From Schoenoplectus triqueter (Eukaryota > Streptophyta > Magnoliopsida > Poales > Cyperaceae): a stretch of DNA of 21,895 nt. Made by a program: the position numbers and the translations under genes. Each line of letters begins with the position of its first letter. Position 1 is the first letter of the stretch. Where the stretch lies: positions 1-21,895 of the forward strand of contig CAXKVV010000556.1 of NCBI GenBank assembly GCA_964058805.1. The letters are read 5' to 3'. This document shows positions 11,696 to 20,949 of this stretch, one piece after another. The notes beneath the pieces are model-generated. The model ran no database searches, was not told the DNA's origin, and was given only the letters and a program-made list of their open reading frames with translations.

Positions 11696-11896
11696 TTTTA
11701 TAAAACACAAAATACTTCGTACTTCACGTATATATCTCATATTTTAAAATTTAAATGGACAATCCAAACCATTAAATATGATCTTCATACTAAAATCTCT
11801 TTGGTGATCAAATTTTATATTTTTTTGAAGGGCTACAAAATTTATTGATCTGACGTCTTCTGAACCATTGAATATCAATAATTTTCTATCCCTTTA

Positions 11897-11898
<2 letters not shown>
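11696..11898. mobile_element. Partial copy of MITE family C
   Basis: This segment shares phrases with the complete family C element at 12785-13155. Shared parts include ATAAAACACAAAAT, the ATCTCA...AATTTAAATGG...CAATCCAAACC block, CTTCATA and TTTGG-GATCAAA(T)TTTATAT, then a GGG(C)TACAAAATT centre. One arm and the centre are present; the second arm is missing and a (TA)n tract follows. Confidence 0.55.

Positions 11899-11933
<35 letters not shown>
11899..11933. repeat. (AT)n microsatellite
   Basis: About 17 AT units separating the partial family C element from MITE A. Confidence 0.95.
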
Positions 11934-11936
<3 letters not shown>

Positions 11937-12330
11937 AAGATACCATGAGCTTAAGCTCACAGAGACCTTCCATGAGTTTAACTCAAAAAGTACATCAAAT
12001 CATCTTCAAATTTTAATATATCATCCTCATTAAATTCTTTGTATGAAAATCTTATGGGATGTAAAAATTTGGAGTGTTTTGAGTTTTTTAAATCACCGTT
12101 TTTAATTTTTTTAAATGATGTTGAAGTATTTAATATATTATTATTATTTTTAGAGCTGATTTTTAAAAATTAAAAACTATGACTTAAAAAGCTCAAAATA
12201 ATCTAAAATTTTACATCCCATAAGATTTTCATATAAATAATTTAATGAGCATGATAAATTAAAATTTAGAAATGATTTGATATACTTTTTGAGTTAATCT
12301 CATAGAAGTCCTTCGTGAGCTTAAGCTCAC
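11934..12330. mobile_element. MITE A: fold-back element with ~170-bp arms
   Basis: The left arm (11945 to about 12116) and right arm (about 12159-12330) are reverse complements over nearly their whole length, leaving a loop of some 40 bases. Matching blocks include AACTCAAAAAGTA, ATCAAATCAT, GAAAATCTTATGGGATGTAAA and TTTTGAG. The right tip GTGAGCTTAAGCTCAC (12315-12330) is a perfect 16-base palindrome; the left tip differs only at its outermost base. The left end may begin at AGTAAAGATACC (11933), which recurs at 13461. It is bounded by TA tracts, suggesting preference for or spread of TA microsatellites. No coding capacity. Confidence 0.85.
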
Positions 12331-12340
12331 AATATATATA

Positions 12341-12710
12341 GTTTGGCTACGGTGCTACGCGTAGCACAGATGGCCCGTGTGCTACGGATCATTTCTCCAT
12401 CTTCAAAGTTTAAATGGTCGATCCGACCGGTCAAAATATTTTTTATATGAAAATCTAGTTGTAAACCAAATTTTATATTTTTTAGAATTTTTTACTATTT
12501 TTAAGATAGTTAGAAAATAACTCCTTTTGAATGGCTCATAATAATTAAATCAAGTGATTTTCTAGCTATCTTAAAAAATAGTAAAAAGATTCTAAAAATA
12601 TAAAATTTGGTCCCCAACTAGATTTTCATAATAAAACTATTTTGACCGGTCGGATCGACTATTTGACCGGTTCGGGTTCGGGCCATCCGTGCTACGCGTA
12701 GCACCGTAGC

Positions 12711-12715
<5 letters not shown>
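12341..12715. mobile_element. MITE B: fold-back element with ~170-bp arms
   Basis: GTTTGGCTACGGTGCTACGC at 12341 is mirrored by the end at 12715. Both arms continue for about 170 bases with few differences, including GATGGCCC, GTCGATCCGACCGGTCAAAATA, GAAAATCTAGTTG, CCAAATTTTATATTTTTAGAAT and TAGAAAAT blocks. Both tips contain the perfect 16-base palindrome GTGCTACGCGTAGCAC. The left flank is (TA)n and the right flank (CT)n, so a simple TA duplication is not preserved. No coding capacity. Confidence 0.87.

Positions 12716-12784
<69 letters not shown>
12716..12784. repeat. (CT)n then (TA)n compound microsatellite
   Basis: About 15 CT units run directly into about 20 TA units between MITE B and MITE C. 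Confidence 0.95.
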
Positions 12785-12788
<4 letters not shown>

Positions 12789-13155
12789 AGGCTATGGTGC
12801 TTCGCGAAACATAATGTTCATATCTCAAATTTAAAAGTTCAAACAGTCAATCCAAACCGTTGAACATGATTTTCATATTGAACTATCTTTGGAGATCAAA
12901 ATTTATATATTTTTTTAATTTTTTGCTATTTTTTAGATGGGTACAAAATTGTTAGTTTTGGATGGTGCAGAAATCGTTAGATCAGCAAATATAAAGTTTG
13001 ATCTCCAAGGATATTTCAATAAAATTTGATCTCCAAGGATATTTCAATATGAAGATGACGTTCAACTGTTTGAATTAGCCGTTTGAACATTTAAATTCGA
13101 GATACGGACGCGAAACACATGAGATTTTGTGTTTTATGAAGCACTATAACCTCAC
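12785..13155. mobile_element. MITE C: inverted-repeat element
   Basis: The left end AGTAAGGCTATGGTGCTTCG is related to the reverse complement of the right end (AGTGAGGTTATAGTGCTTC). The arms share ATCTC(A/G)AATTTAAA, GTTCAAAC, CAAAC(C/A)GTTGAAC, TTCATATTGAA and CTTGGAGATCAAA. Inside the right arm a 28-base phrase (TTTGATCTCCAAGGATATTTCAAT) is duplicated in tandem near 12998 and 13026. TA tracts flank both sides. No coding capacity. Confidence 0.7.
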
Positions 13156-13166
13156 TATATATATAT

Positions 13167-13429
13167 AGTCGGGCTGTGATATTTACATAAGCATTTCGAT
13201 GAAGTACAATATTTAATGTTTTTTCAAGGATTACAATATTTGGTTGATAAAAATTGATATTTTTAATTATTTTTGGCGTCATCTTTCAAAAATCATTAAG
13301 CATTTGTAAACTAACTCCAAACTTGATGAAAAATAATAATTTATAAGTTTATGATATGAAAAATCTTCTAAGATATCTAAATTAAAATTTCACACACAAA
13401 ATTTTAATATTTCAGCCATAGCCAGTCCA
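13167..13429. mobile_element. MITE D: candidate element with short degenerate ends
   Basis: A 263-base AT-rich segment lies between two TA/CT tracts. Its left end (AGTCGGGCTGTGATATTTA) and the reverse complement of its right end (GACTGGCTATGGCTGAAATA) are only loosely similar. Both carry the GGCTRTG core seen at the tips of MITEs B and C. The interior does not fold well. Membership of the same set is inferred from tips and flanks. Confidence 0.35.
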
Positions 13430-13454
13430 TATATATACTCTCTCTATATATATA

Positions 13455-13483
13455 GAGATGGTAAAGATAGCGTGAGTTTAACT
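13455..13483. mobile_element. Left tip of a second MITE A, cut by the copia LTR
   Basis: After a TATATATAGAGATG tract, GGTAAAGATAGCGTGAGTTTAAC matches the start of MITE A (AGTAAAGATACCATGAGCTTAAGC) with a few changes. The match stops exactly where the retrotransposon LTR begins (TGTTGGG at 13484). The rest of this copy is not seen in the window. Confidence 0.5.
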
Positions 13484-15590
13484 TGTTGGGATTCGGAATG
13501 CCCAAATCCCATTAATGCTCAAGCTGCGGAAAGACCGTAGAACAAAAATTTTACTTCTACTTAAGTTAGGGATTAAAGTATGTCGGATAATAACCGAGAG
13601 TTACAGACATTTAATCCTTTACAAAAGACGGTAAAATATTATTTTACTTCTAACTTAAGCTTAGGGTTAAAGTGATGTGTCGGATGATTACCGAGAGATA
13701 CACACCTCTTTAAAGCTTTATTGATCTACTCCATGATTGATTTCTAAAATATTAATCTACTTAACAATTAAATAGATTAATATAAGATGTTATACCTCGC
13801 TTCCAAATTTCAATTGGAATGAAAATCGGCTTGTCTCGGAGCACCAAACGTTTGATGCCTCTGTAGGTTATCCACCAGGACTGACTAGAGAGCGATTTAT
13901 TTCTTTTGCCAGAAATATCGTAAACCGCGGTTTCTTGCAAAAATACTATTCACCCGAGAAAAGATGAAATAGTACTATTCACGACTCGCAGTAATTCTGT
14001 TTCACAAATGTGCAGAAATACCGCAACTTTCGTAAAAACAATATTCACCGATCCTGTGAATTCTGAAACAACCGTATACCGAGAGAGAGAAAGTAGAACT
14101 GATTTGGTGGAACTTTTTCTCTCACCCTACCCCTCTATTTATAGAAAAAGTGGAATTGATAAATTACCAAAATGCCCTCGTGAATAGTAGGGAGGTTTCA
14201 AAGTGAAAAGACCAAAATACCCTTAAAGTTCATCTAATTTACCAAAACGCCATTGGCCAAATTACCGAAATACCCTTGGGCTTTTTGACAAATTACCAAA
14301 ATACCCTTGGAGGTCGTCATGGGCCTTTTTGGGCTTTTCAGATTTTGGGCTTTTTCAATTTTGGGCTTTTTTGGGCTTTTCTGATTTTGGGCTTTTAATT
14401 ATTAATTAAGACTTTAATTATAAATGGGCTTTGGCCCATAATTCAAATCCATAATTAACATTTAAAATCCAAATCAAATATATATAATTGTCATCTACAA
14501 TTATATTTTTCTCGGTTGTTGTTTCGGCGAATTTATACGACGTGTCCAACACGTTATAAATTCAATCTGATTTTTGCTTCTTGTCATCTCTATGACAAAT
14601 ATAATTATATCATATATAATTAATTATAATCATCTTATTATTAATTATAAATAATTCATAATTAATCAATAAGATTCTCCGATTAACTCCTATACGGTGT
14701 GACCCGACAAGATCCGTGTTATGTTGGTAAATAGAGTTAAAACCGTTTTAACTTCTATAATCATAGGAGGCATCTGGCAGAATGCACTATGACCATCCAA
14801 TTACACAGATGATGATGTACTGTACAATATCATGATCCAGTAAACTATTTACTTGTATTTAATTCTTTTGTCTCATAGCTATCAGATCAGTTTCAAGGTA
14901 GGTATGTGTCATCCTTGCAAACTTAATCTTTTCTTGATCCTGAGTAAATTATCAAATATAATTACTCTTGTAATTATACTGCTAGCAGATAATCTTACTC
15001 TATCAAGGGGCCTAGTAATGCTATAACTCGTATAGAAATACGAGGGACAATAGTACTTTTGGCAAACCATCTCTTCCTCCGCATAAGTTATGTATACCGA
15101 AGAGCTACCTTTATAGCCACCTTTTTACGGATAACGTTTGATAGAAATCACACACATACATATCTTATGTAGGAAAGATGAATACCTCATACTTTAGAAT
15201 TTAATACTGAACGAAAACATTAATGACACGAACACAATTTCATTTAATGTTTCATTCGGGGTCTATCAAATACGATGTTCCTAGAACATCTATCTATGTG
15301 ATTAAAATGACAACTCTTTGTCTATGGTCTGTAAAACTTGACCATCATTTAATCCACATACTAACCTGATAACGGTTAATTAGTGTTTCTACTAATTACC
15401 TTGGTTAGTGACTTTTAAGAGTATATTCTATATTATGAAGTTTCACAATTCCAGTCATGAACTCGGAATGATTCATAAATTCAATAATACTCAAGGAAAC
15501 AAAATATTGTTTAAATATCCAATTCATGAACAAAGCTTTATATAACCAATTTATCGTATTATTGACTTCAAGATTATTACAAACTAATAA
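13484..15590 (-). repeat. 3' LTR of the copia element (about 2.1 kb)
   Basis: The plus strand starts with TGTTGGGATTC, so the LTR ends in CCCAACA, typical of copia LTRs. Its other end should lie just inside the polypurine tract near 15590, where the expected TG is not intact (TATTAG follows). It contains a TATA box, five degenerate copies of AAATTACCAAAATACCC (14161-14306), a run of TTTTGGGC units (14326-14400), a hairpin at 14529-14563 and a 93-base tandem duplication near 13549/13642. Open frames here, such as 15405-15614, are chance. Confidence 0.72.
14135..14144 (-). promoter_or_regulatory. LTR TATA box
   Basis: The minus strand reads CTATAAATAG, a perfect plant TATA consensus. A pyrimidine/purine-rich leader follows, so transcription should start about 30 bases on, near 14105. 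Repeated GGGTATTTTGGTAATTT-type units and site II-like AGCCCA motifs lie directly upstream. This divides the LTR into a U3 of about 1.45 kb and an R-U5 of about 0.6 kb. Confidence 0.65.
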
Positions 15591-15600
15591 TCTCCCACTT
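15591..15600 (-). other. Polypurine tract of the copia element
   Basis: The minus strand reads AAGTGGGAGA, the usual copia polypurine primer for plus-strand DNA synthesis. It lies 72 bases past the end of the RNase H frame and directly before the 3' LTR. Confidence 0.75.
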
Positions 15601-15671
15601 AAGCTTGGAGTCAATCATATTGAGTCATGCCTTATACAAATCTATAAATCTCTCAGATTTAAAAGATAATC

Positions 15672-16150
15672 TCACAGCCAATCTTCTATGTGTCTCAAAC
15701 CCATAGAAGATGTGTGCAACTGGTACTTGGCTTGAGGTAGAGGTTTTGTAAGTGGATCAGCTGTGTTGCCAACTGTGTCAATTTTACAAATCTTTACGTC
15801 GCCTCTATTTATGATTTTTCATATGAGGTGATAACGTTTGTGTAACCACTTACCACGAGCTCCGAGTCAACACCGTAGATGAGAAACATATCCTTAGTTC
15901 TTCTTAAGTACTTAAGGATATTCTTTGCAGCATTTCAGTGCTCCTAGCCTGGATTAGCCTGATATCTACTCGTCATACTCTAAGCATACGAGACATCAGG
16001 GCGAGTGCACAACATGGCGTACATGATAGAGCCAATAGCCGAAGCATATGGTACTCTACTCATTATGCTTTGCTCATCAGTTGTCAAAGGACACTGAATC
16101 TTGCTAAGCTGTGCACCATGATTCATTGATAGAAATTCTTTCTTAAAATT
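15672..16150 (-). pseudogene. Copia RNase H, core deleted
   Basis: The first part continues from the reverse transcriptase, with MSRVPYASAIGSIMYAMLC and RPDVSYA followed by in-frame stops (for example TAG after SYA). It reads to SELVVSGYTN near 15840. There it jumps to the far C-terminal part (YHLI-stop-KIINRGDVKICKID), then TADPLTKPLPQAKYQLHTSS and a proper stop at 15672. Against the usual family layout, about 80-90 residues with the catalytic acidic residues are absent, so the enzyme cannot work. A TGA also interrupts the C-terminal block. Confidence 0.82.
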
Positions 16151-16950
16151 CTACATGCTGAATCGATTCAACACTTTATCAATGTATGTGCTTTGACTTA
16201 ATCCAATAAGTCTTTTAGATTTATCTCTATAGATCTCTATGCCTAGTATATAGACAGCCTCGCCCAAATCTTCCATTGAGAACACTTTCTTTAATGAAGA
16301 TTTGGCTAATTGCAATAAGGGAATATCATTTCCCATTTAGAGTATATCGTCCATATAGAGGATTAAAAAAGCGATGACACTCTCACTAGTTTTCCTATAT
16401 ACACAAGGTTCTTCTTCGCATCTGACGAAGTCAAACTGTTTGACTTCTTCGCCAAATCAAAGATTTCAACTCCATAATGCTTGCTTCAATCCATAATGGA
16501 TTTGAGAAGCTTGCATACCTTCTCAGCATTCTTTGGATCCTCAAAACTTATGGGCTGTATCATATACACGTCCTCTTCTAAATTTCCATTTAGGAAGACG
16601 GTTTTAACATCCATCTGCCATATTTCATAATCATGAAATACGACAATTGCTAGGAGCATCCGAATTGACTTAAACATAGCTACGAGCGAAAAAGTTTCAT
16701 CATAATCTACGTCGAGAATTTGCTTGAAACCTTTCTCTACTAGCCGTACTTTGTAAACAGTCATATTATCATCCATGCATGTTTTTCTTTTAAAAAACCC
16801 ATTTGTTAGCTATGGATTTTACCCCAACAGGTGGTGCAACCAGGTTCCAAACCGTGTTGTCATACATGGATTGTATTTCGGATCTCATGGCCTCCAGTCA
16901 TTTATTAGAGTTGGGTCTATCCACTGCTTCCGCATAGGTCAGAGGATCTT
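16151..16950 (-). pseudogene. Copia reverse transcriptase remnant
   Basis: The upstream linker with SNKWLEAMRSEI lies near 16890-16950. The open block 16776-16486 carries KGFKQILDVDYDETF, EIWQMDVKTVFLNGNLEED and the CKLLKSI motif. After KSI a single-base loss shifts the frame; the sequence then shows YGLKQA, two TGA stops, EEEPCVYRKTSESV and LYMDDIL. The catalytic Asp pair (YMDD, where YVDD is commoner in this group) is preserved, but a TAA follows DDIL at once. The last block (16336-16151) reads DLGEAVYILGIEIYRD and YIDKVLNRFSM, then a stop. The domain is recognisable but dead. Confidence 0.88.
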
Positions 16951-17136
16951 CAGCATCAAATACTGAGTTTTCATGCAGTCTCATGTACCTTCAGGTGCAC
17001 AGACCGTCCTATGTGACCTTCGTATCACTTGTTTTTCAGGCTGTCGAACTTCATCCACATCAGTATGCGAATTTAGTTTTGTTTCAACTTGCATTGAAGC
17101 AGATGAGCTCGGGACTAGTATCTCTTCCACAACTAT

Positions 17137-18117
17137 TTATGGATTTGGTTCTTCCAAATGCTCATTAGCCGAAGAATCAAGTTGTGGGTTTATCTGATCA
17201 GTATCAGATATTATATTGTGTGATGTATCTTGAATTTCTTCAAGTATTACATTACTCCCACTACTTTCTTTTGCGAGAAACTCTTTCTCCAAAAATATAC
17301 CATGACGAGCAACAATTATCTTGTTCTCAGACTGGTAATAGAAGTAATATCCTTTCGTTTCCTTAGGATACCCTACGAAAAAATACTTGTCAGTTTTGGG
17401 TCCAAGTTTGTCAGACGTCGGACGTTTGACAAATACTTCGCAACCCCAAATTTTAATATAAGACATATTTGATATCTTACCAAACCATAACTCGTATAGA
17501 GTCTTTTCTACTGACTTGGATGAAACCCTATTTATTGTCAGTGCAACAGTTTGTAGTGCGTGTCCCCAAAATATTTTTGGGAGTGTGATATTACTCATCA
17601 TGGAACGAACCATGTCTAACAGAGTTCGATTCCTCCTCTCAGAAATACCGTTCCATTGCGGCGTTCCTGGAGGTGTGAATTGTGAGACTATCCCACATTC
17701 TTTTAAGTACATTGTAAACTCATAACTCAAGTATTCGCCTTCACGGTCTAACCGTATGGCCTTAATACTTTTATTTAGTAAATTTTTTTACTTCAATCCT
17801 GAATTCTTTGAATTTTTTAAAGGATTCAGACTTATGTCTCATCAAGTAGACATAAACATATCTACTGTAATCATCATTAAACATGATAAAATAGCGATCA
17901 CTGTTTCTTATATAAGTACTCATTGGTCTGCATACATCTGTGTGTATAAGGACTAATAAGTCACTTGTCCTTTCGCCCTTCTTGGAGAAAGACGCTTTGA
18001 TCATTTTTCCACGTTAATAAGATTCACACGCATTTATTGTTTTAATATTAAAATTACCAAGAAGTCCAACTTCATGTAACTTTGATGCATTTATCATTTA
18101 TATGACCAAGGCGACAA
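17137..18117 (-). pseudogene. Copia integrase remnant
   Basis: The N-terminal zinc region starts just below the gag/protease frame with HCRLGHIN, after a TGA at a normally Trp position. A frameshift follows near 18070, and a TAA sits just before RGKMIKASF. One of the expected paired cysteines is Tyr (CESY). The core carries both Asp residues (HTDVC and NDDYSRY) and, after another frameshift near 17765, the Glu in WNGISERRNRTLLD, so the catalytic triad survives. The C-terminal GWGCEV-like region reads IKIWGCEVFVKRP and KYFFVGYP. The frame ends in TAA at 17137, but linker sequence continues beyond. Confidence 0.88.
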
Positions 18118-19277
18118 TGTCACATGAAAGTCATATTTTTATGAGATGTTTTGAGTCGTTTGTTAATGTTAAATACAGGTTTATTTATTTTCAGCATATA
18201 AAGACCATTCATCATAAAAAAAGATCCATAATATAACTCATATTTGTATATTGAACAACCATTGTCCTTTATAACAAAAGAAAAACCATTCATCTCTTGA
18301 CATGAGATTGAAATAATATTTCTGAAAATACTTGGAACAAAATATACATTTTCAAGTTCCATTATAAGCCTGCTAGGCAAATACAACTCTATACTTCCGA
18401 CTATTACGGCTGTAACTTCTGCACCGTTTCCAACTCGGAGTTGTATTTTCTTGTTGCGTAGTTTCCTCCTATTCTTCAGTGCCTCCATATTTGAACAAAT
18501 ATGAGCACATGATCCCGTATTCAATACCCAATCATGAATAGAGGTAACAACGTTAACTTCAACAACAAAAACATTTGAGGTTGAATTCTTGAGAACATTT
18601 TCTGTCCTCACAATCTCCAGATACTTAGGGCAGTTCCTCTTCCAATGACCCTTGTTTTGACAATAAAAACAGTCAGAGGTAGAAGAGTTTTTTGCCTTGG
18701 GAGTGTTCTGATTAGGAACCATTTTCCCTTTGCTCTTGTACTTAAGTGCCACTTTGGAAGTCGCTTTGTGTTTTATCTTTTTAATCATACTTCCACCTTC
18801 TTGGATCATGAGGTTAGAAGAACTCTTCTTCATCACCCCATCAGCGATCCTCAACATCTCTTTGAGCTTCTGTAAGCTCTTGTCCATTCCCAGCATATGA
18901 TAATTCCTGATGAAATTAGAATAGCTAGGAGAGAAAGAGTTCAGGATAACATCTGTAGCAAACTCTTTGCTCAACAGACTATTAAGCTTCTCAAACTACT
19001 CGACATCGCTCGTCATACGAAGCATGTGAGTGTTAAGAAAGCTTCCCTTAGTCATCTTTTGACTCAGTAGAGATTTAGTCACCTTAAATTTCTTGACCAA
19101 GAAACTTTGTACATCAAGCTCGTCTTCTTTGTGCTTGTTGTATCTGATGACTTCATTTGCTGTGCAGCCTGTTACAGGCTGCGTAAGGATTGGTGTGTTA
19201 AGGACGTACTCAAGTTTCTCATGACTCAGTACGATTATGAGCGTACGGAACGTATGAGAAAGAGTTTCTCTAGCCAT
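18118..19277 (-). pseudogene. Copia gag and protease remnant
   Basis: One frame runs from ATG at 19277 to a TGA at 18118-18120 and is broken by a TAG at 18998-18996. The gag part reads HEKLEYVLNTPI, then appears to lack about 30 residues before KSLLSQKMTKGSFLNTH. After the TAG it continues with ATDVILNSFSPSYSNFI and a zinc knuckle CFYCQNKGHWKRNC (C-X2-C-X4-H-X4-C) that is intact. The protease block reads WVLNTGSCAHICSN: the catalytic Asp of the D-T/S-G motif is Asn, so the protease should be inactive. SRNIISISC and GLYMLKI mark its end before integrase. Confidence 0.88.
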
Positions 19278-19310
19278 GTGCTACAACGTTTAAAATGTAA
19301 AGATTTTTAG

Positions 19311-19760
19311 CTTTGTTCATGTAATGCCTTATTTCAAATAAAACTCCCACTACAAATTTGTTTTATTCCCGTTTGTAGTTAGGACCAAGATCTTTATTTT
19401 CACTGATAATCAAGTTATCATTGAATAACTCATTTATTAATTATCTTAGATAAGCAATTCTTTACTAAGCACATCTCTATGTGATTCTTGATTTCGTTGA
19501 ACATCATATGTTTTAACGAAACTTTGCCCCAAGCCCAAAACTGTTTTGGAAATAATTGATAAGTAACCTCACTCTATTTGGTTCGTTATGTCGGACATAA
19601 CCCTCGACAACCAAAGGTAAAAGGTGACGCCTACTGAGTAGGTCACGTCTACCAATGAACAATGATATGTGGAGGATAGAGTAGGTAGGGCATATTACTT
19701 AATTTTTTGGGTTTGTGAATATGCTTAACATCGTAAGCAGTTATGTTGTATCACAGATCA
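19311..19760 (-). other. Leader-like region upstream of copia gag
   Basis: No coding capacity. It lies where the untranslated leader of the minus-strand copia element should be. I see no TGGTATCAGAGC-type primer-binding site on the minus strand and no match to the 3' LTR. A CTCCCAC phrase at 19347 resembles a polypurine tract complement but has no RNase H frame beside it. This stretch is either an unusual leader or flanking sequence. Confidence 0.35.
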
Positions 19761-19763
19761 TAG

Positions 19764-20275
19764 CTACTATCTATCCAATATGAGTAGCTTTGCGTCTATG
19801 ATAAAACACATTTCATATCAAAGCAGTAAATCTAATTTACCAGCTCATACAAATATTTTGTATATTTATACGTGAAGAATCAGTCACGTATATAACTACT
19901 ATCTATCCAATAGGAGTAGATTTGTGTCTATGATAAAATATATTTCATATCAAAGCAGTAAATCCAATTTACCATCTCACACAAATATTTTATACATAAT
20001 ATATATGTCAATCAGTCACGTATATAACTACTATCTATCCAATAGGAGTAGATTTGTGTCTATGATAAAATATATTTCATATCAAAGCAGTAAATCTAAT
20101 TTACCAGCTCATACAAATATTTTGTATATATATACATGAATCAGTCACGTATATAACTACTATTTATCCAATAGGAGTAGATTTGTGTCTATGATAGAAT
20201 ACATTTCATATCAAAGCAGTAAATCCAATTTATCAGCTCATACAAATATTTTGTATATATACGTGAATCAGTTCT
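19764..20275. repeat. Four tandem copies of a ~131-bp unit
   Basis: Units start at CTACTATCTATCCAATA-type phrases at 19764, 19896, 20028 and 20157 (spacings 132, 132 and 129). Each contains GAGTAG-TTTGTGTCTATGAT, CATATCAAAGCAGTAAAT, AATTTA(C)CA-CTCA and ACAAATATTTT, then AATCAGTCACGTATATAA. Units 2 and 3 are closest; units 1 and 4 have more changes. An open plus frame (19924-20139) merely reads through two units. Confidence 0.92.
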
Positions 20276-20940
20276 CAATTCTTTATTTTGCAGCTACACC
20301 CTTGTTCTTTATTTATACTGTAAAAAGCATATAAACATTTTATGTGATTTCAAAACAATTAATTCCTTCTGGTACGATAAAGTAATTTGATAATATGACC
20401 ACTTTAAATTTAATCTTTCCTAGACAGAACCATCTCTTTCAGGTGTGGAGATCAACAATTTTTACTCAGGTACTTTATTGCTTCATCACATTCATAGATA
20501 TACTTTTCATAATCAAAGGTTTTCGAAAAAGCAAAAGAGTTACATTTTCCATGCTTCGAAAGCGCAAAAGTAATTTGGTAACGTGACAAAATTCCTTTTG
20601 GGCTAGTTATCAGGACACGTAAAAGGGCTTGTCAGAAAGAATATCGAAGGTATCCACTTTTCATCTTTCTTTGACATCACCTTATCTTTTATATGTGGAG
20701 ATCAGCAGCTCTTACTCAGATACTTTATCGCTTCATCACATTCTTAGATATACTTTAACACAATCGAAAGTTTTCGAAAAGAAAGCATAAAGAAAGTATA
20801 AAGAAAGCTTAAATCTAATTTAACTTTCTTAGTCGACAGAGCCAAACCAAGAAAATCCAATTTCATTTGGTTTGGTCTTGATGCGTTGCATTCATATGCA
20901 CTTATTTGCCCCGACATGTACTCATATTCATCCTAAAATC
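20276..20940. repeat. Region with a 250-bp-spaced direct repeat
   Basis: GTGGAGATCA-CA-TTTACTCAG-TACTTTAT-GCTTCATCACATTC-TAGATATACTTT...TTTTCGAAAA is present at about 20443-20536 and 20693-20786. A shorter AAAGTAATTTG(A/G)TAA-(A/G)TGAC phrase precedes both (near 20380 and 20570). No gene is recognised. It may be leader or LTR sequence of an unidentified element. Confidence 0.6.
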
Positions 20941-20949
20941 ATCATTTTA

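Larger units (their letters stand above)
13484..19700 (-). mobile_element. Decayed Ty1/copia LTR retrotransposon
   Basis: Read on the minus strand the order is gag, protease, integrase, reverse transcriptase, RNase H, polypurine tract, 3' LTR. Integrase before reverse transcriptase is diagnostic of Ty1/copia. Translated blocks are unmistakable: a Cys-Cys-His-Cys zinc knuckle, WNGISERRNRT, VFLNGNLEEDVYM, LYMDDIL and DPLTKPLPQAKY. Several in-frame stops, at least three frameshifts, a protease active-site change and loss of most of the RNase H core make it non-autonomous. No primer-binding site complementary to initiator tRNA and no second LTR copy were found up to 21895. The right boundary is uncertain and the element is probably 5'-truncated or interrupted. 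Confidence 0.88.

Noticed and set aside
16420..16455. Inverted repeat GAAGTCAAAC/GTTTGACTTC
   Set aside because: It falls within the reverse transcriptase remnant and is explained by its coding sequence.
17624..17640. GTTCGATTCC resembling a tRNA B box
   Set aside because: It is inside the integrase coding remnant and no tRNA cloverleaf surrounds it.
19924..20139. Plus-strand open frame of 71 codons with an internal repeat
   Set aside because: It simply reads across two units of the 131-bp tandem repeat.
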